Below are positions 24,644-32,176 of a stretch of 41,766 bases of DNA, piece by piece. The stretch is from Levilactobacillus senmaizukei DSM 21775 = NBRC 103853 (GTDB taxonomy: Bacteria > Bacillota > Bacilli > Lactobacillales > Lactobacillaceae). Below the pieces are notes generated by a model that was not told the DNA's origin, ran no database searches, and saw nothing but the letters and a program-made list of their open reading frames with translations. The stretch's first letter is position 1, and each line of letters starts with the position of its first letter. The position numbers and the translations under genes are program-made. The stretch spans positions 1 through 41,766 of the forward strand of contig NZ_BCWD01000019.1 of assembly GCF_001592085.1 (NCBI RefSeq), given 5' to 3'.

Positions 24644-25279
24644 TTAAGCTTTAAAAAGCTGATTGCCACGGTCAAAATCGAAGGCGGACCCAACTTCAAA
24701 GTCATCGCCTAGAATCAAGCAGCCGGGCTTGGTTGGCGCGTTGTCCAAACCAAGCTCGCGACCGGTACAGATCATGCCAGCACTGGGAACTCCACGTAGA
24801 ACACCTGGCCAAATAATCTTACCATCGGCCATCATGGCACCTGGTTTAGCAACCACGACCCGAATACCTTCCCGCATGTTAGGCGAACCACAAACAATTT
24901 GCAACGTTTGGTCATCGTCAACGACCGTTTGGGTAATAAACATGTGGTCAGAATCTGGATGCGGTTCGGCACTCTTCACATAACCCACGACAAATGGTGA
25001 GCTCGGCACCTCAAGTTCGCTGGCAAAACCTGCGGCCTCTAAGGCTTGGTTCAGGGCCGCCACATCGTCTGCCGACAATGTTACCTGGCCCTGGCCCGCA
25101 ACGTTTGGTAGGATATCGGAAGCCTTAAGAAAATTATATCCCAAAGTCTTTTCCGTCGCTGGATCATAGATCCGGGCAATCCCATCCCGAACAGTATGCG
25201 CTTGTTTCTCTGTATCTTGTGCCAAAATAACAATTAGTGCATCCCCCAGTTCTTGGGGATTGTAGCTAGCAATTAACAT
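24644..25279 (-). CDS. ytpR: YtpR family tRNA-binding-domain protein
   Basis: A 211-aa protein with an N-terminal DUF4479-like part (about 1-85) and a C-terminal OB-fold tRNA-binding domain (about 90-205; VVGYVKSAEPHPDSDHMFIT, IVCGSPNMREGIRVVVAKPG). This domain also occurs in the PheRS beta subunit and Arc1p. The exact function is unknown; a role as a free-standing tRNA-binding or trans-editing-like factor is conjecture. The ATG has GAGGG upstream, and it is co-transcribed with ytpP 23 nt upstream. Confidence 0.88.
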   Translation of the reverse strand: MLIASYNPQELGDALIVILAQDTEKQAHTVRDGIARIYDPATEKTLGYNFLKASDILPNVAGQGQVTLSADDVAALNQALEAAGFASELEVPSSPFVVGYVKSAEPHPDSDHMFITQTVVDDDQTLQIVCGSPNMREGIRVVVAKPGAMMADGKIIWPGVLRGVPSAGMICTGRELGLDNAPTKPGCLILGDDFEVGSAFDFDRGNQLFKA

Positions 25280-25302
25280 GTCTGAACCCTCTTCAACAAT
25301 TT

Positions 25303-25635
25303 TTAGTCGGCATTCGTCGTCAAAGAATTGATGAATTCTTCCACTTCAGCCTTAGTTTTCCGGTCTTTGTTTACTAACCGACCAATTTCTTCACCATCTG
25401 AATAGGCGATGAAACTAGGAATGCCAAAGACATTCAATTCGGCTGCTAGGTCAATGTTTTCATCACGATCGACCGTCATGAACTTAAAATCAGGATATTC
25501 CGCTTCAATGGCGGGCATAGCTGGTTTGATGAAACGGCAATCAGGGCACCAATCTGCGGTGAAGAATAGCATCGTTTTACCGTCCTTGACCTGATCTTTT
25601 AACTCAGTTGCTGACATCTTAGGTAACTGTTCCAT
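25303..25635 (-). CDS. ytpP: Thioredoxin-like protein YtpP
   Basis: A 110-aa thioredoxin-fold protein with the active site TADWCPDCRFIKP, a CPDC variant of the usual CGPC, and the cis-Pro loop FGIPSFIAY. CPDC sites are typical of YtpP and may favour a non-classical partner, possibly bacillithiol/coenzyme A-type thiols, though that is inferred. It is cytosolic (no signal peptide) and the first gene of ytpP-ytpR. An extended -10 promoter lies 44 nt upstream. Confidence 0.92.
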   Translation of the reverse strand: MEQLPKMSATELKDQVKDGKTMLFFTADWCPDCRFIKPAMPAIEAEYPDFKFMTVDRDENIDLAAELNVFGIPSFIAYSDGEEIGRLVNKDRKTKAEVEEFINSLTTNAD

Positions 25636-25678
25636 GGGAATACACTCCTTTATCTAAGTCTGAATGAACACAAGAACC

Positions 25679-25687
25679 ATTATAACA
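25679..25687 (-). promoter_or_regulatory. Extended -10 promoter of ytpP-ytpR
   Basis: Minus strand TGTTATAAT: TG dinucleotide plus a perfect TATAAT. A TTGATG hexamer 19 nt upstream is a possible -35. Confidence 0.65.
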
Positions 25688-25744
25688 GAGTCTAACGAAT
25701 TTTCATCAAATTTGGCATTTTACGGGAACTTCCAGACAAACATT

Positions 25745-25752
25745 GCTATACT
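25745..25752 (+). promoter_or_regulatory. Extended -10 promoter of the small PepSY-like gene
   Basis: TGCTATACT ends at 25752, 57 nt before the start. The same TGCTATACT element precedes the NAD(P)HX dehydratase and PAP2 genes. The gene's ribosome binding site is AAGGAGG. Confidence 0.6.
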
Positions 25753-25809
25753 AGAGCCATAGATGTGATGGGGATATTGCCCAGCTAGACTGTTTAAGGA
25801 GGCGGTAGC

Positions 25810-26136
25810 ATGACTGCTAAAAACGGACAATTGTATCAACTGAGTCTCACCGGTGTTCTCGGGGGGATCATGGGCATTTTCATCACTCGGCTCCTTGGTG
25901 GTTTCTCACGGTTAGACCCGGATACGATTTTGAATCAGGTTAAGCATCAGTTCCGCCAAGAATCCCCGATTGAGGGCGCCTGGATTGAAAAACACGCCGT
26001 GCCTTTTCAAAAGTTTGCGGTCAAAACGCAAGTTTACTACGGTGGAATCACCCGCTATGAAGATGAACAATTGGTCCAATACCAATTCATCGCCGATGCT
26101 AATACGGGTAGTGTCCTCGATATTCATCGTCTTTAA
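25810..26136 (+). CDS. Small membrane-anchored PepSY-like protein of unknown function
   Basis: The 108-aa product has a hydrophobic N-terminal segment (about residues 11-28, LSLTGVLGGIMGIFITRLLG) that would anchor it in the membrane. The rest resembles one PepSY unit: a helix (DTILNQVKHQF), then strands ending VQYQFIADANTGSVLDI, close to the Y.V..D..TG.VL pattern. PepSY modules often inhibit proteases or act at the cell surface, but no function is assigned here. It is transcribed alone with its own promoter and terminator. Confidence 0.7.
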   Translation: MTAKNGQLYQLSLTGVLGGIMGIFITRLLGGFSRLDPDTILNQVKHQFRQESPIEGAWIEKHAVPFQKFAVKTQVYYGGITRYEDEQLVQYQFIADANTGSVLDIHRL

Positions 26137-26151
26137 TTCAATATAAATGCG

Positions 26152-26184
26152 AAACGGCCGGGACAAAGTCCCAGCCGTTTTTTT
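26152..26184 (+). terminator. Terminator after the PepSY-like gene
   Basis: AAACGGC-C-GGGAC, loop AAA, GTCCC-A-GCCGTTT, then T7. It overlaps the stop codon of the convergent usp gene and may weakly serve that gene too. Confidence 0.85.
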
Positions 26185-26686
26185 ATGATGGTAAATGTTT
26201 TAAACTGATCGCTTGGTTATGAACGTCAGTCCGAACGATGAGAACGTCGCAGACGGCATTGGCTACCACAAAGCTGGCAGTCGACCCCATCAGCATTCGT
26301 TCAACCACGTTAACCCCAGTCGATCCCAACATGATCAGGTCCGCGGAAAACTCTTTGGGTAGCGTTCGGGCAAGGTCCACCTTGGCGTGGCCGTAGAAAA
26401 CCGACGTGACAACTTCTTTGACGCCTGCATCTTCAGCCCGTTTCCGATAACCATCGACGGCGTCCGTCAGCTCTTGGCGAACATCATCCATCACTGACTG
26501 ATCGACATAACCAAAGCCCACCCGGGTATTGCTTCCGACGCCAACATAGTCGCCACCGCTCATGACCGTCACAATGATTAATTGAGCCTCGTTGCGTACG
26601 GCTACCGCGATCGCCTTATCCAAGGCGCGCTTGGCTTGCCGTGACCCATCAACTCCCACGAGAATTTTTTTATATTCTTGAATCAT
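26183..26686 (-). CDS. Universal stress protein (UspA family)
   Basis: A 167-aa single-domain Usp. The N-terminus YKKILVGVDGSRQAKRALD and the nucleotide-binding loop LGSTGVNVVERMLMGSTASF (G-x2-G-x9-G-S/T type) indicate an ATP-binding member. I prefer the ATG at 26686, which has AGAGGG 8 nt upstream, over an in-frame GTG three codons earlier. It lies 32 nt downstream of the pepV stop with no terminator, so the two are probably co-transcribed. The physiological role is not defined. Confidence 0.9.
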   Translation of the reverse strand: MIQEYKKILVGVDGSRQAKRALDKAIAVAVRNEAQLIIVTVMSGGDYVGVGSNTRVGFGYVDQSVMDDVRQELTDAVDGYRKRAEDAGVKEVVTSVFYGHAKVDLARTLPKEFSADLIMLGSTGVNVVERMLMGSTASFVVANAVCDVLIVRTDVHNQAISLKHLPS

Positions 26687-26718
26687 CTCGACCACCCTCT
26701 CGTCCGAGGTGTCCCGGA

Positions 26719-28125
26719 CTATTTCGTCAGATCATAGGTAGCCTGGCCATAAATGGCCATGGCCTTCAGTAAGTCTGCTTCTGGCTGGAATTCATCGGCT
26801 TGGTGCATGGTGTCTTCAGTACCTGGGAATAAGGCCCCAAAGGCTACACCACGCTTCATCAACCGACCATAGGTGCCACCACCGACAACTTCTGGTTCCG
26901 CAGTGGTATCCCCGGTTTGTTCACGGTAAACATTCATTAATGTTGCCACAATTGGATCATCTGGGTCCACGTAGTGTGGCACCATTTCTCGACCTTGCTC
27001 CAAGGTGACCTTCATGTCGGCCGTGGCCGTGGCCTTGGCCAGTCCGGCCTTGATTTGGTCGGCGCCAGTTCCCGTTGGGTAACGGAAGTTCGTGTTAACC
27101 AAGCCTTTGTCCCCGGCGTTAAAGGTCATTACCCCAACGTTCATGGTCAAATCACCCATGACAGGATCGGTGTGCGCAATGCCCAATTTGTTGGCACGGG
27201 AGTCATCGTGGAGATCCTTGGCTAAGAAGCTCAGGAAATTAGCGGCATCCCCACCAAAGGCGTAGCCCGTCAGGAAGGTGGCCAAGTAAGTCCCGGCGTT
27301 AATCCCATTCTTAGGCTCCATCCCATGGGCGGCCTTGCCAATCACGTGGAACCGCAAACCGCTATCCGTCACGTCGACATCCCCGGTAACGGGTGCTTCA
27401 TCCAAGAAGGCAGTGAAATCACTAGCCAGTTGTTCGTTGTCACCTGCTTCAACCACGGCTTCTGCATCCCGTGGCACCATGTTTTCTCGCAAGCCGGCAT
27501 CAAATTCATGCAACGTTAAGTCGCCGCCATTCGTTCCACCAAAATGGCTTAAGAACGTCACATTCCCCTTTTCACCGTTAATCAAAGGGAACTCAGCGTC
27601 GGGTGAAAAGCCAAAGGTTGGGGCTGGTTCGACGTCCATGTAATGATTCATTCCCGTCCAATTGCTTTCTTCATCGGTTCCAATGATGAAACGAATCTTG
27701 ATCTTGGGCTGGATCCCTTGGTCCTTCATCATCTTTAAGCCGTAATAGGCCGCTAATGAGGGCCCCTTGTCGTCAGAAGTTCCCCGACCGAATAATTTAC
27801 CGTCCTTAGCGGTCAACGTGAAGGGATCGGTATGCCAACCCTTACCGGCAGGCATCACATCGGCGTGGCCTAGAATGGCCAATGTCTCGTCGCCTTCACC
27901 ATATTCCACGTAACCAACGAGGTTATCAAGATTCTTGGTCTTGAAGCCATCGCGTTCCGCCAATCCTAAGAAAGCGTTGAGCGCTTTGGCTGGGCCAGGT
28001 CCTAAGGGAAAATCGTCCGTTGCCAAACTATCATCCCGTGAGCTGTCAATTCCCACCAACGTTGTTAAATCTGCCAAATAATCTTTACGATACTCTTGAG
28101 CAAGCTTTTGCCAATCAATTGCCAT
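26719..28125 (-). CDS. pepV: Dipeptidase PepV (M20 family)
   Basis: PepV is a cytosolic zinc dipeptidase that releases amino acids from dipeptides taken up during growth on protein-rich media, important in lactic acid bacteria. Zinc ligands and the catalytic Glu appear in ILGHADVMPAGKGW, GTSDDKGP and IIGTDEESNWTG; a further ligand region is FSPDAEFPLINGEKG. Length 468 aa is typical. The ATG has GGAGG upstream and an extended -10 promoter lies before it, divergent from the NAD(P)HX dehydratase gene. Confidence 0.96.
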   Translation of the reverse strand: MAIDWQKLAQEYRKDYLADLTTLVGIDSSRDDSLATDDFPLGPGPAKALNAFLGLAERDGFKTKNLDNLVGYVEYGEGDETLAILGHADVMPAGKGWHTDPFTLTAKDGKLFGRGTSDDKGPSLAAYYGLKMMKDQGIQPKIKIRFIIGTDEESNWTGMNHYMDVEPAPTFGFSPDAEFPLINGEKGNVTFLSHFGGTNGGDLTLHEFDAGLRENMVPRDAEAVVEAGDNEQLASDFTAFLDEAPVTGDVDVTDSGLRFHVIGKAAHGMEPKNGINAGTYLATFLTGYAFGGDAANFLSFLAKDLHDDSRANKLGIAHTDPVMGDLTMNVGVMTFNAGDKGLVNTNFRYPTGTGADQIKAGLAKATATADMKVTLEQGREMVPHYVDPDDPIVATLMNVYREQTGDTTAEPEVVGGGTYGRLMKRGVAFGALFPGTEDTMHQADEFQPEADLLKAMAIYGQATYDLTK

Positions 28126-28145
28126 GATTGGACCTCCTTCAACTT

Positions 28146-28167
28146 ATTCGGACCGGTCGTCCGGAAT
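28146..28167. repeat. Inverted repeat in the pepV 5' untranslated region
   Basis: ATTCGGAC and GTCCGGAAT flank CGGTC: an 8-bp arm with one bulged base. It lies between the pepV -10 and its ribosome binding site and would form a hairpin in the mRNA. Confidence 0.45.
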
Positions 28168-28178
28168 TACTAAGGTCA

Positions 28179-28206
28179 ATTTTAGCATATCCCTCGCTAA
28201 TTGTAA
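28179..28206 (-). promoter_or_regulatory. Promoter of pepV
   Basis: TTACAA (28201-28206), 16-nt spacer ending TGC, TAAAAT (28179-28184) on the minus strand. Confidence 0.7.
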
Positions 28207-28228
28207 GCCGATTTTCCCTTGTGAACAT

Positions 28229-28236
28229 GCTATACT
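28229..28236 (+). promoter_or_regulatory. Extended -10 promoter of nnrD
   Basis: TGCTATACT ending at 28236; no good -35. It lies divergent from the pepV promoter, with the two -10 elements about 47 nt apart. Confidence 0.6.
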
Positions 28237-28264
28237 GAAATTGATCGCAAGGAGGTTTTGCATT

Positions 28265-29092
28265 ATGGAAACATTAACAGCTGCTATCCTGCCACAAACA
28301 ATTCGAAAACGTCCGGCCAATAGTCATAAGGGCACTTACGGCCGAGTTGTTTTGATTGGTGGCAACGACAACTTTGGCGGCGCCATCATCATGGCCAGTG
28401 CTGCTGCAATTTACTCTGGTGCCGGACTGGTAACGACTGTCACGGCCCAAAGCAATCAAACTAGCCTACATGATCGCGTGCCCGAAGCGATGTTTGCGGA
28501 TATCACGGACACTAATCTGATGGCGAGCTTGATTACCGCAGCTGACACCGTTGTCATTGGTCCCGGTCTCGGGACGACTGATCACTCACGAACCGTCCTA
28601 ATCACGGCTTTCAAAAACATCTGCCCAGACCAGCGCGTGGTCATCGATGGGTCCGCGATCACTTTGATCGCCACAGATCAGGTAACCTTACCCAAGGCCC
28701 ATCTGATTTTTACCCCGCATCAGATGGAGTGGCAACGGCTCAGCGGCATTGCCATCGCCGACCAAACGCCCGACCGAAACCGTCAGATCGTCGATCGCCT
28801 CCCTGGAATTGTCGTGCTAAAGTCGCACCATACCGAAATCTACACGGCCACCGGGTCCTATCGCAATCCACTAGGTACCCCAGCACAAGCGACGGGTGGC
28901 ATGGGTGACACCCTGGCCGGCATGGTCGGCGGTTTCGTTGCGCAATTTGCGGATGAGTCCCAGGCTGTTTTAGCCGCCGTCTACACCCATAGTGCCATCG
29001 CCGAAGAACTGGCTACCACGCAATACGTCGTCTTACCCCACCAAATCATCACCGAAATTCCACGATTTATGAAAACGCACTCCGAAAAATAA
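28265..29092 (+). CDS. nnrD: ADP-dependent NAD(P)H-hydrate dehydratase
   Basis: NnrD repairs damaged, hydrated NAD(P)H. The 275-aa product is the YjeF C-terminal (ribokinase-like) domain only; the epimerase domain NnrE is not fused. Motifs: SHKGTYGRVVLIGGNDNFGG near the N-terminus, IGPGLGT in the middle and the catalytic block GTPAQATGGMGDTLAGM. The start at 28265 has AAGGAGG upstream; the longer frame begins inside the pepV region and is rejected. It is monocistronic. Confidence 0.93.
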   Translation: METLTAAILPQTIRKRPANSHKGTYGRVVLIGGNDNFGGAIIMASAAAIYSGAGLVTTVTAQSNQTSLHDRVPEAMFADITDTNLMASLITAADTVVIGPGLGTTDHSRTVLITAFKNICPDQRVVIDGSAITLIATDQVTLPKAHLIFTPHQMEWQRLSGIAIADQTPDRNRQIVDRLPGIVVLKSHHTEIYTATGSYRNPLGTPAQATGGMGDTLAGMVGGFVAQFADESQAVLAAVYTHSAIAEELATTQYVVLPHQIITEIPRFMKTHSEK

Positions 29093-29095
29093 CGA

Positions 29096-29126
29096 CAAAA
29101 AAGGCCAAGAAAAATCTTGGCCTTTT
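29096..29126 (+). terminator. Bidirectional terminator between nnrD and the pseudouridine synthase gene
   Basis: AAAAGGCCAAGA, loop AAAA, TCTTGGCCTTTT, with A and T tracts on both sides. Convergent genes on each side share it. Confidence 0.9.
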
Positions 29127-29135
29127 ACTTTACAT

Positions 29136-29807
29136 TTATTCACCTTCGTCGGCGAGATCGAGTTGTTTTTCGAGTTCTTCAATCTCAGATGCAAATAACC
29201 CTCGATAGGTGCCAATGGCTAAGTCAATTGGCAAACCAATGGGACCTAAACCAATACGAGCCACAGCACCCACCTGATTAGGGACGGTGCTTAACGGATT
29301 CTCGACCGTCGTCCACCCCGTGATAGTCGTCACATCACGGAGGCGGTCGTACGTCCGGTCAACGCGTTGCCAATTCGGCAAGCTAGCAGATATCGCCTCA
29401 CCCTTAACCTGAACCTGGAGGTGGCTTAACCAATCTTGACTGGCAATATCGGCGACAAACGGCTGATCGTCACTCGCTAAGACTAGTCCTGACTGCTCAC
29501 GTAGTAAATCATCAAATGCCTCTAATGGCCGCGACCGATCCAATGTGTTCAGCAGACTGCCAAGTCCCGGTTGCGCATCGGGCGCAAAGCTCGTTAGCAT
29601 ACCAGCCGGCTTATTGAATAAAAGGTACTGCGGGTTGCGGCCGGTCACAGCAAGGCCATCGATAGCAACCTGATCGGCATCCGTTAACTTCAATAACGGG
29701 GAGTCCACCACTTGCTGGTTAACGGTCACACGCCCCTGTCGCAGCAAGCGAAAGATTTGCCGTGGTGTCCCTTGCTGATGCTCCGTCAAATACCGTTCGA
29801 TCGTCAT
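29136..29807 (-). CDS. RsuA/RluB-type (YtzG-like) pseudouridine synthase, probably degenerate
   Basis: The 223-aa product has an S4 domain (about 1-60; QIFRLLRQGRVTVNQQVVDS) and an RsuA-type core: NPQYLLFNKPAGMLTSF, then the end of the fold VARIGLGPIGLPIDLAIGTYRGL. The catalytic block, normally GRLDxxTxGLLLLTxD, reads EAFDDLLREQSGLVLASDD, so the GRLD motif is missing and an Asp at the right spacing is not clear. The NRQIRRM substrate motif is also absent. It precedes the flippase gene by position and is expressed with it, as ytzG and ytgP are in Bacillus. It may bind rRNA without modifying it, or use a shifted Asp. Confidence 0.8.
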   Translation of the reverse strand: MTIERYLTEHQQGTPRQIFRLLRQGRVTVNQQVVDSPLLKLTDADQVAIDGLAVTGRNPQYLLFNKPAGMLTSFAPDAQPGLGSLLNTLDRSRPLEAFDDLLREQSGLVLASDDQPFVADIASQDWLSHLQVQVKGEAISASLPNWQRVDRTYDRLRDVTTITGWTTVENPLSTVPNQVGAVARIGLGPIGLPIDLAIGTYRGLFASEIEELEKQLDLADEGE

Positions 29808-29816
29808 AACAGCCTC

Positions 29817-31457
29817 CTAATGAATGTGCAGGCGCCGCCGTAATCCAGCAATGCGGGGCCCCAGAATCGTGTCTGCTAACCGGGTTTTCAAGACCGTATA
29901 GACGTAGAAGTAACCCGCGATCACCACTGCCACCATGACAATGAGGAAGTTTGTGACCCGGCCTTCGCTGCCTAGGAAAGTCCCTAACCAGGCAATTAGC
30001 TTGGCTAAGGCGAAGGTTCCCAGAGACGTGAGTAAGATCCCATTGGTCTTCTTGGCAATATGGGCAAAATTGATACTAAATTGTTGATCAAGCGAATGAA
30101 TAATCAAATAGCACGTGACCGTGAACCCGAATGCCGTGGCGATCAGCGGACCAAAGGCCCCCAAGAAGTAGACCAAGGGCCATTGCAAAATAAATTTGAC
30201 AATCGTTCCGACCACAAAGTACCGGACGGCCCGTTTGTTCTGAGAAATTCCTTGCATCAAGGCCGCAACCACCGTGTACAATCCCAAAAGAATCGAGAGA
30301 TACGATGAAAATGCCAGCAGTGATGCCGCTAAGGCCTCATGGGAGCGACCATAGAAGACTAGGTTTAATGGTCGAGCGATAGCTGCCATCCCCAGAGCAC
30401 TGGGGATCATCACAAATTCAAACATCAAAAATGCATTAGACAGTTGTGTGGAAATTTCCTGTTTATTCCCACGCGTGTATGATTCCGAAAGAAGTGGCAC
30501 CACTGTTACGGCCAAAGCCGAGGCCAATGAAATGGTGATCATGATGAGCTTATTGGCATTAACGCCGAACAGCGCGAACAAGTCGTTCAGATGAGCATCC
30601 GTATAGGTCCCTGCCATGTGCATGATCGGTGCAAAAGTGTATTGGTCAATCAATTGGAAAATGGTAATCCCCGCACCCAAGACAATGAACGGTACCGCTT
30701 GGGCAATAATTTCCCGATATAATTGGTTAGCTGGTACGATGAGATCATTGTTACTGTTAGCAACCAATGCCCGGAAATGATGCCGTCGACGCCAGTAATA
30801 AACACCCAGGACTAACAGCCCGCCCATTGCCCCGATTGCAGCAGCAAAGGTCGATTGGGAAACGGCTGTCACCCAGTTACCATGCAGGACACGCATGATG
30901 ATAAAGGCCGTCGCCAACATGTAGACCACGCGAATAAGTTGCTCAGCAAATTGGGAAAGCGCGGAGGGAGCCATTTGTTGGAAGCCTTGGAAATACCCCC
31001 GCGTCAGACTCATCGTGGGAATAATCAGGATGGCCCAAGCCAATGAATGAAGCACTGGGATCAAGTGCGCATCGCCACCGGTAAAGAGTGGTGCCCCAAA
31101 GTACATGAGCAGGGCAATGGAGATCCCGGTGATCACCGCAATTTCTAGGCCACGTTTATAGAGTCGCACACTGACCCCGTATTCATTCAGAGCGTTGTAG
31201 TGGGCCACTTGCTTGGCAATTGCCGAAGGAACCCCAGCAATCGCAGCAATCAGGAAGAAACTGTAGATGTTGTATCCCTTCCCGTATAAAGCGTTCCCTT
31301 GCAGATAAAAGGCTCCAAACCAAATATTCCAAGGAATAATGTAAACTGCACCGAGAATCCGGGAAAAGATACTCCCCGCCGTCATCCACGCCGATCCAGC
31401 AACCATTTGGTCTTGCGCATTGACTTGATTCCCAGTCTGATCTGACCTTGCCGCCAT
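29817..31457 (-). CDS. murJ: MOP-family lipid II flippase, MurJ/YtgP type
   Basis: A 546-aa polytopic membrane protein of the MOP (multidrug/oligosaccharidyl-lipid/polysaccharide) superfamily with about 14 membrane segments. It matches Bacillus YtgP (MurJ) rather than a teichoic acid exporter: AGSAWMTAGSIFSRILGAVYIIPW near the N-terminus and a long basic C-terminal tail. Its job is to move lipid II across the membrane for peptidoglycan synthesis. The start MAARSDQTGNQ at 31457 has a TAGGGTG site upstream; longer frames extend into the promoter. The pseudouridine synthase gene follows 9 nt downstream. Confidence 0.88.
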   Translation of the reverse strand: MAARSDQTGNQVNAQDQMVAGSAWMTAGSIFSRILGAVYIIPWNIWFGAFYLQGNALYGKGYNIYSFFLIAAIAGVPSAIAKQVAHYNALNEYGVSVRLYKRGLEIAVITGISIALLMYFGAPLFTGGDAHLIPVLHSLAWAILIIPTMSLTRGYFQGFQQMAPSALSQFAEQLIRVVYMLATAFIIMRVLHGNWVTAVSQSTFAAAIGAMGGLLVLGVYYWRRRHHFRALVANSNNDLIVPANQLYREIIAQAVPFIVLGAGITIFQLIDQYTFAPIMHMAGTYTDAHLNDLFALFGVNANKLIMITISLASALAVTVVPLLSESYTRGNKQEISTQLSNAFLMFEFVMIPSALGMAAIARPLNLVFYGRSHEALAASLLAFSSYLSILLGLYTVVAALMQGISQNKRAVRYFVVGTIVKFILQWPLVYFLGAFGPLIATAFGFTVTCYLIIHSLDQQFSINFAHIAKKTNGILLTSLGTFALAKLIAWLGTFLGSEGRVTNFLIVMVAVVIAGYFYVYTVLKTRLADTILGPRIAGLRRRLHIH

Positions 31458-31529
31458 TTGACACCCTACTTTCACTTCAATAATTTCAAAATCCCGTTGC
31501 CCGACAGCTGTCAGGCCAATCAAACCAAC

Positions 31530-31538
31530 ATTATACCA
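31530..31538 (-). promoter_or_regulatory. Extended -10 promoter of murJ
   Basis: Minus strand TGGTATAAT, 72 nt upstream of the chosen start; no good -35 is seen. Confidence 0.6.
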
Positions 31539-31642
31539 TAGCTTTTCTGTCCGAACATTTTGAATTCCGTTAAGATTTTGGTAACAAAGCCTTTCAAGCG
31601 TCGACTTTTATCGCACTTTTCTTACCGGATCCCGGGAACAGT

Positions 31643-31650
31643 GGTATGCT
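31643..31650 (+). promoter_or_regulatory. Extended -10 promoter of the 106-aa gene
   Basis: TGGTATGCT with a weak -35 (TTACCG, 31622-31627) 17 nt upstream. The 238-nt gap between the divergent murJ and this gene holds only the two promoters and ribosome binding sites. Confidence 0.5.
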
Positions 31651-31695
31651 GGAAGTAGGTTAAGTATAGTTATTAATTCAAGGAGGAATGCCAAA

Positions 31696-32016
31696 ATGAC
31701 GCAGGCAACAGCTGGTTCCACTTCCGCACCCCGGATGGAAATGTCCCCGGAACGGGCAACACAAGTGGTGAAGATGACGAAGACCATTCGACAACACTTC
31801 CCAGAGTTAGCGGCGCTCTCCGATGCTAAAGTTCTTTACGCGACCTGGCGTAGTTTCAAGCGAATTGATCAAACCAATGATAGCGACTATCACACAATGG
31901 CAAAAGTTTTCTTCCAAGAATTCGATAAGAATGTCATGGAATATCAACTATCTAAGAACGGTCACGAAGATGAAATGCGACAGCGATTCTTCGCAATTCT
32001 CACCGAAATCCTTTAA
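31696..32016 (+). CDS. Conserved-looking hypothetical protein, 106 aa
   Basis: I do not recognise this family. The product is soluble, mainly helical, with no Cys or signal peptide. After a Thr/Ser/Ala-rich leader (about 1-15) come MSPERATQVVKMTKTIRQHF, a Trp/Arg-rich middle (YATWRSFKRID) and an amphipathic end (FFAILTEIL). A strong AAGGAGG lies 8 nt upstream of the ATG, and the gene has a promoter and a terminator, so it is a real transcription unit. The fold might be a small helical bundle; nothing in the neighbourhood suggests a role. Confidence 0.7.
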   Translation: MTQATAGSTSAPRMEMSPERATQVVKMTKTIRQHFPELAALSDAKVLYATWRSFKRIDQTNDSDYHTMAKVFFQEFDKNVMEYQLSKNGHEDEMRQRFFAILTEIL

Positions 32017-32021
32017 CAAAC

Positions 32022-32060
32022 GAGTCCTCGAAGCCCACCGGCTGCGAGGGCTTATTTTTT
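32022..32060 (+). terminator. Terminator after the 106-aa gene
   Basis: AGTCCTCG-AAGCCCACCGGCT-G-CGAGGGCTT with an inner AGCC/GGCT stem, followed by ATTTTTT. Confidence 0.8.
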
Positions 32061-32080
32061 GGTTAATCACGCTTCTGCGC

Positions 32081-32086
32081 TATACT
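32081..32086 (+). promoter_or_regulatory. Possible -10 of the flavodoxin-membrane gene
   Basis: TATACT, directly after the preceding terminator, leaving a leader of roughly 80 nt with short self-complementary stretches. The -35 is weak. Confidence 0.4.
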
Positions 32087-32176
32087 TAACCTGTAGAACT
32101 AGTTCATAGATGAACGTGTTGGACGGTAATTTGCTTCGCTCAACACCGTGTCAATAGATACTGTGAGGTGTTTTAT

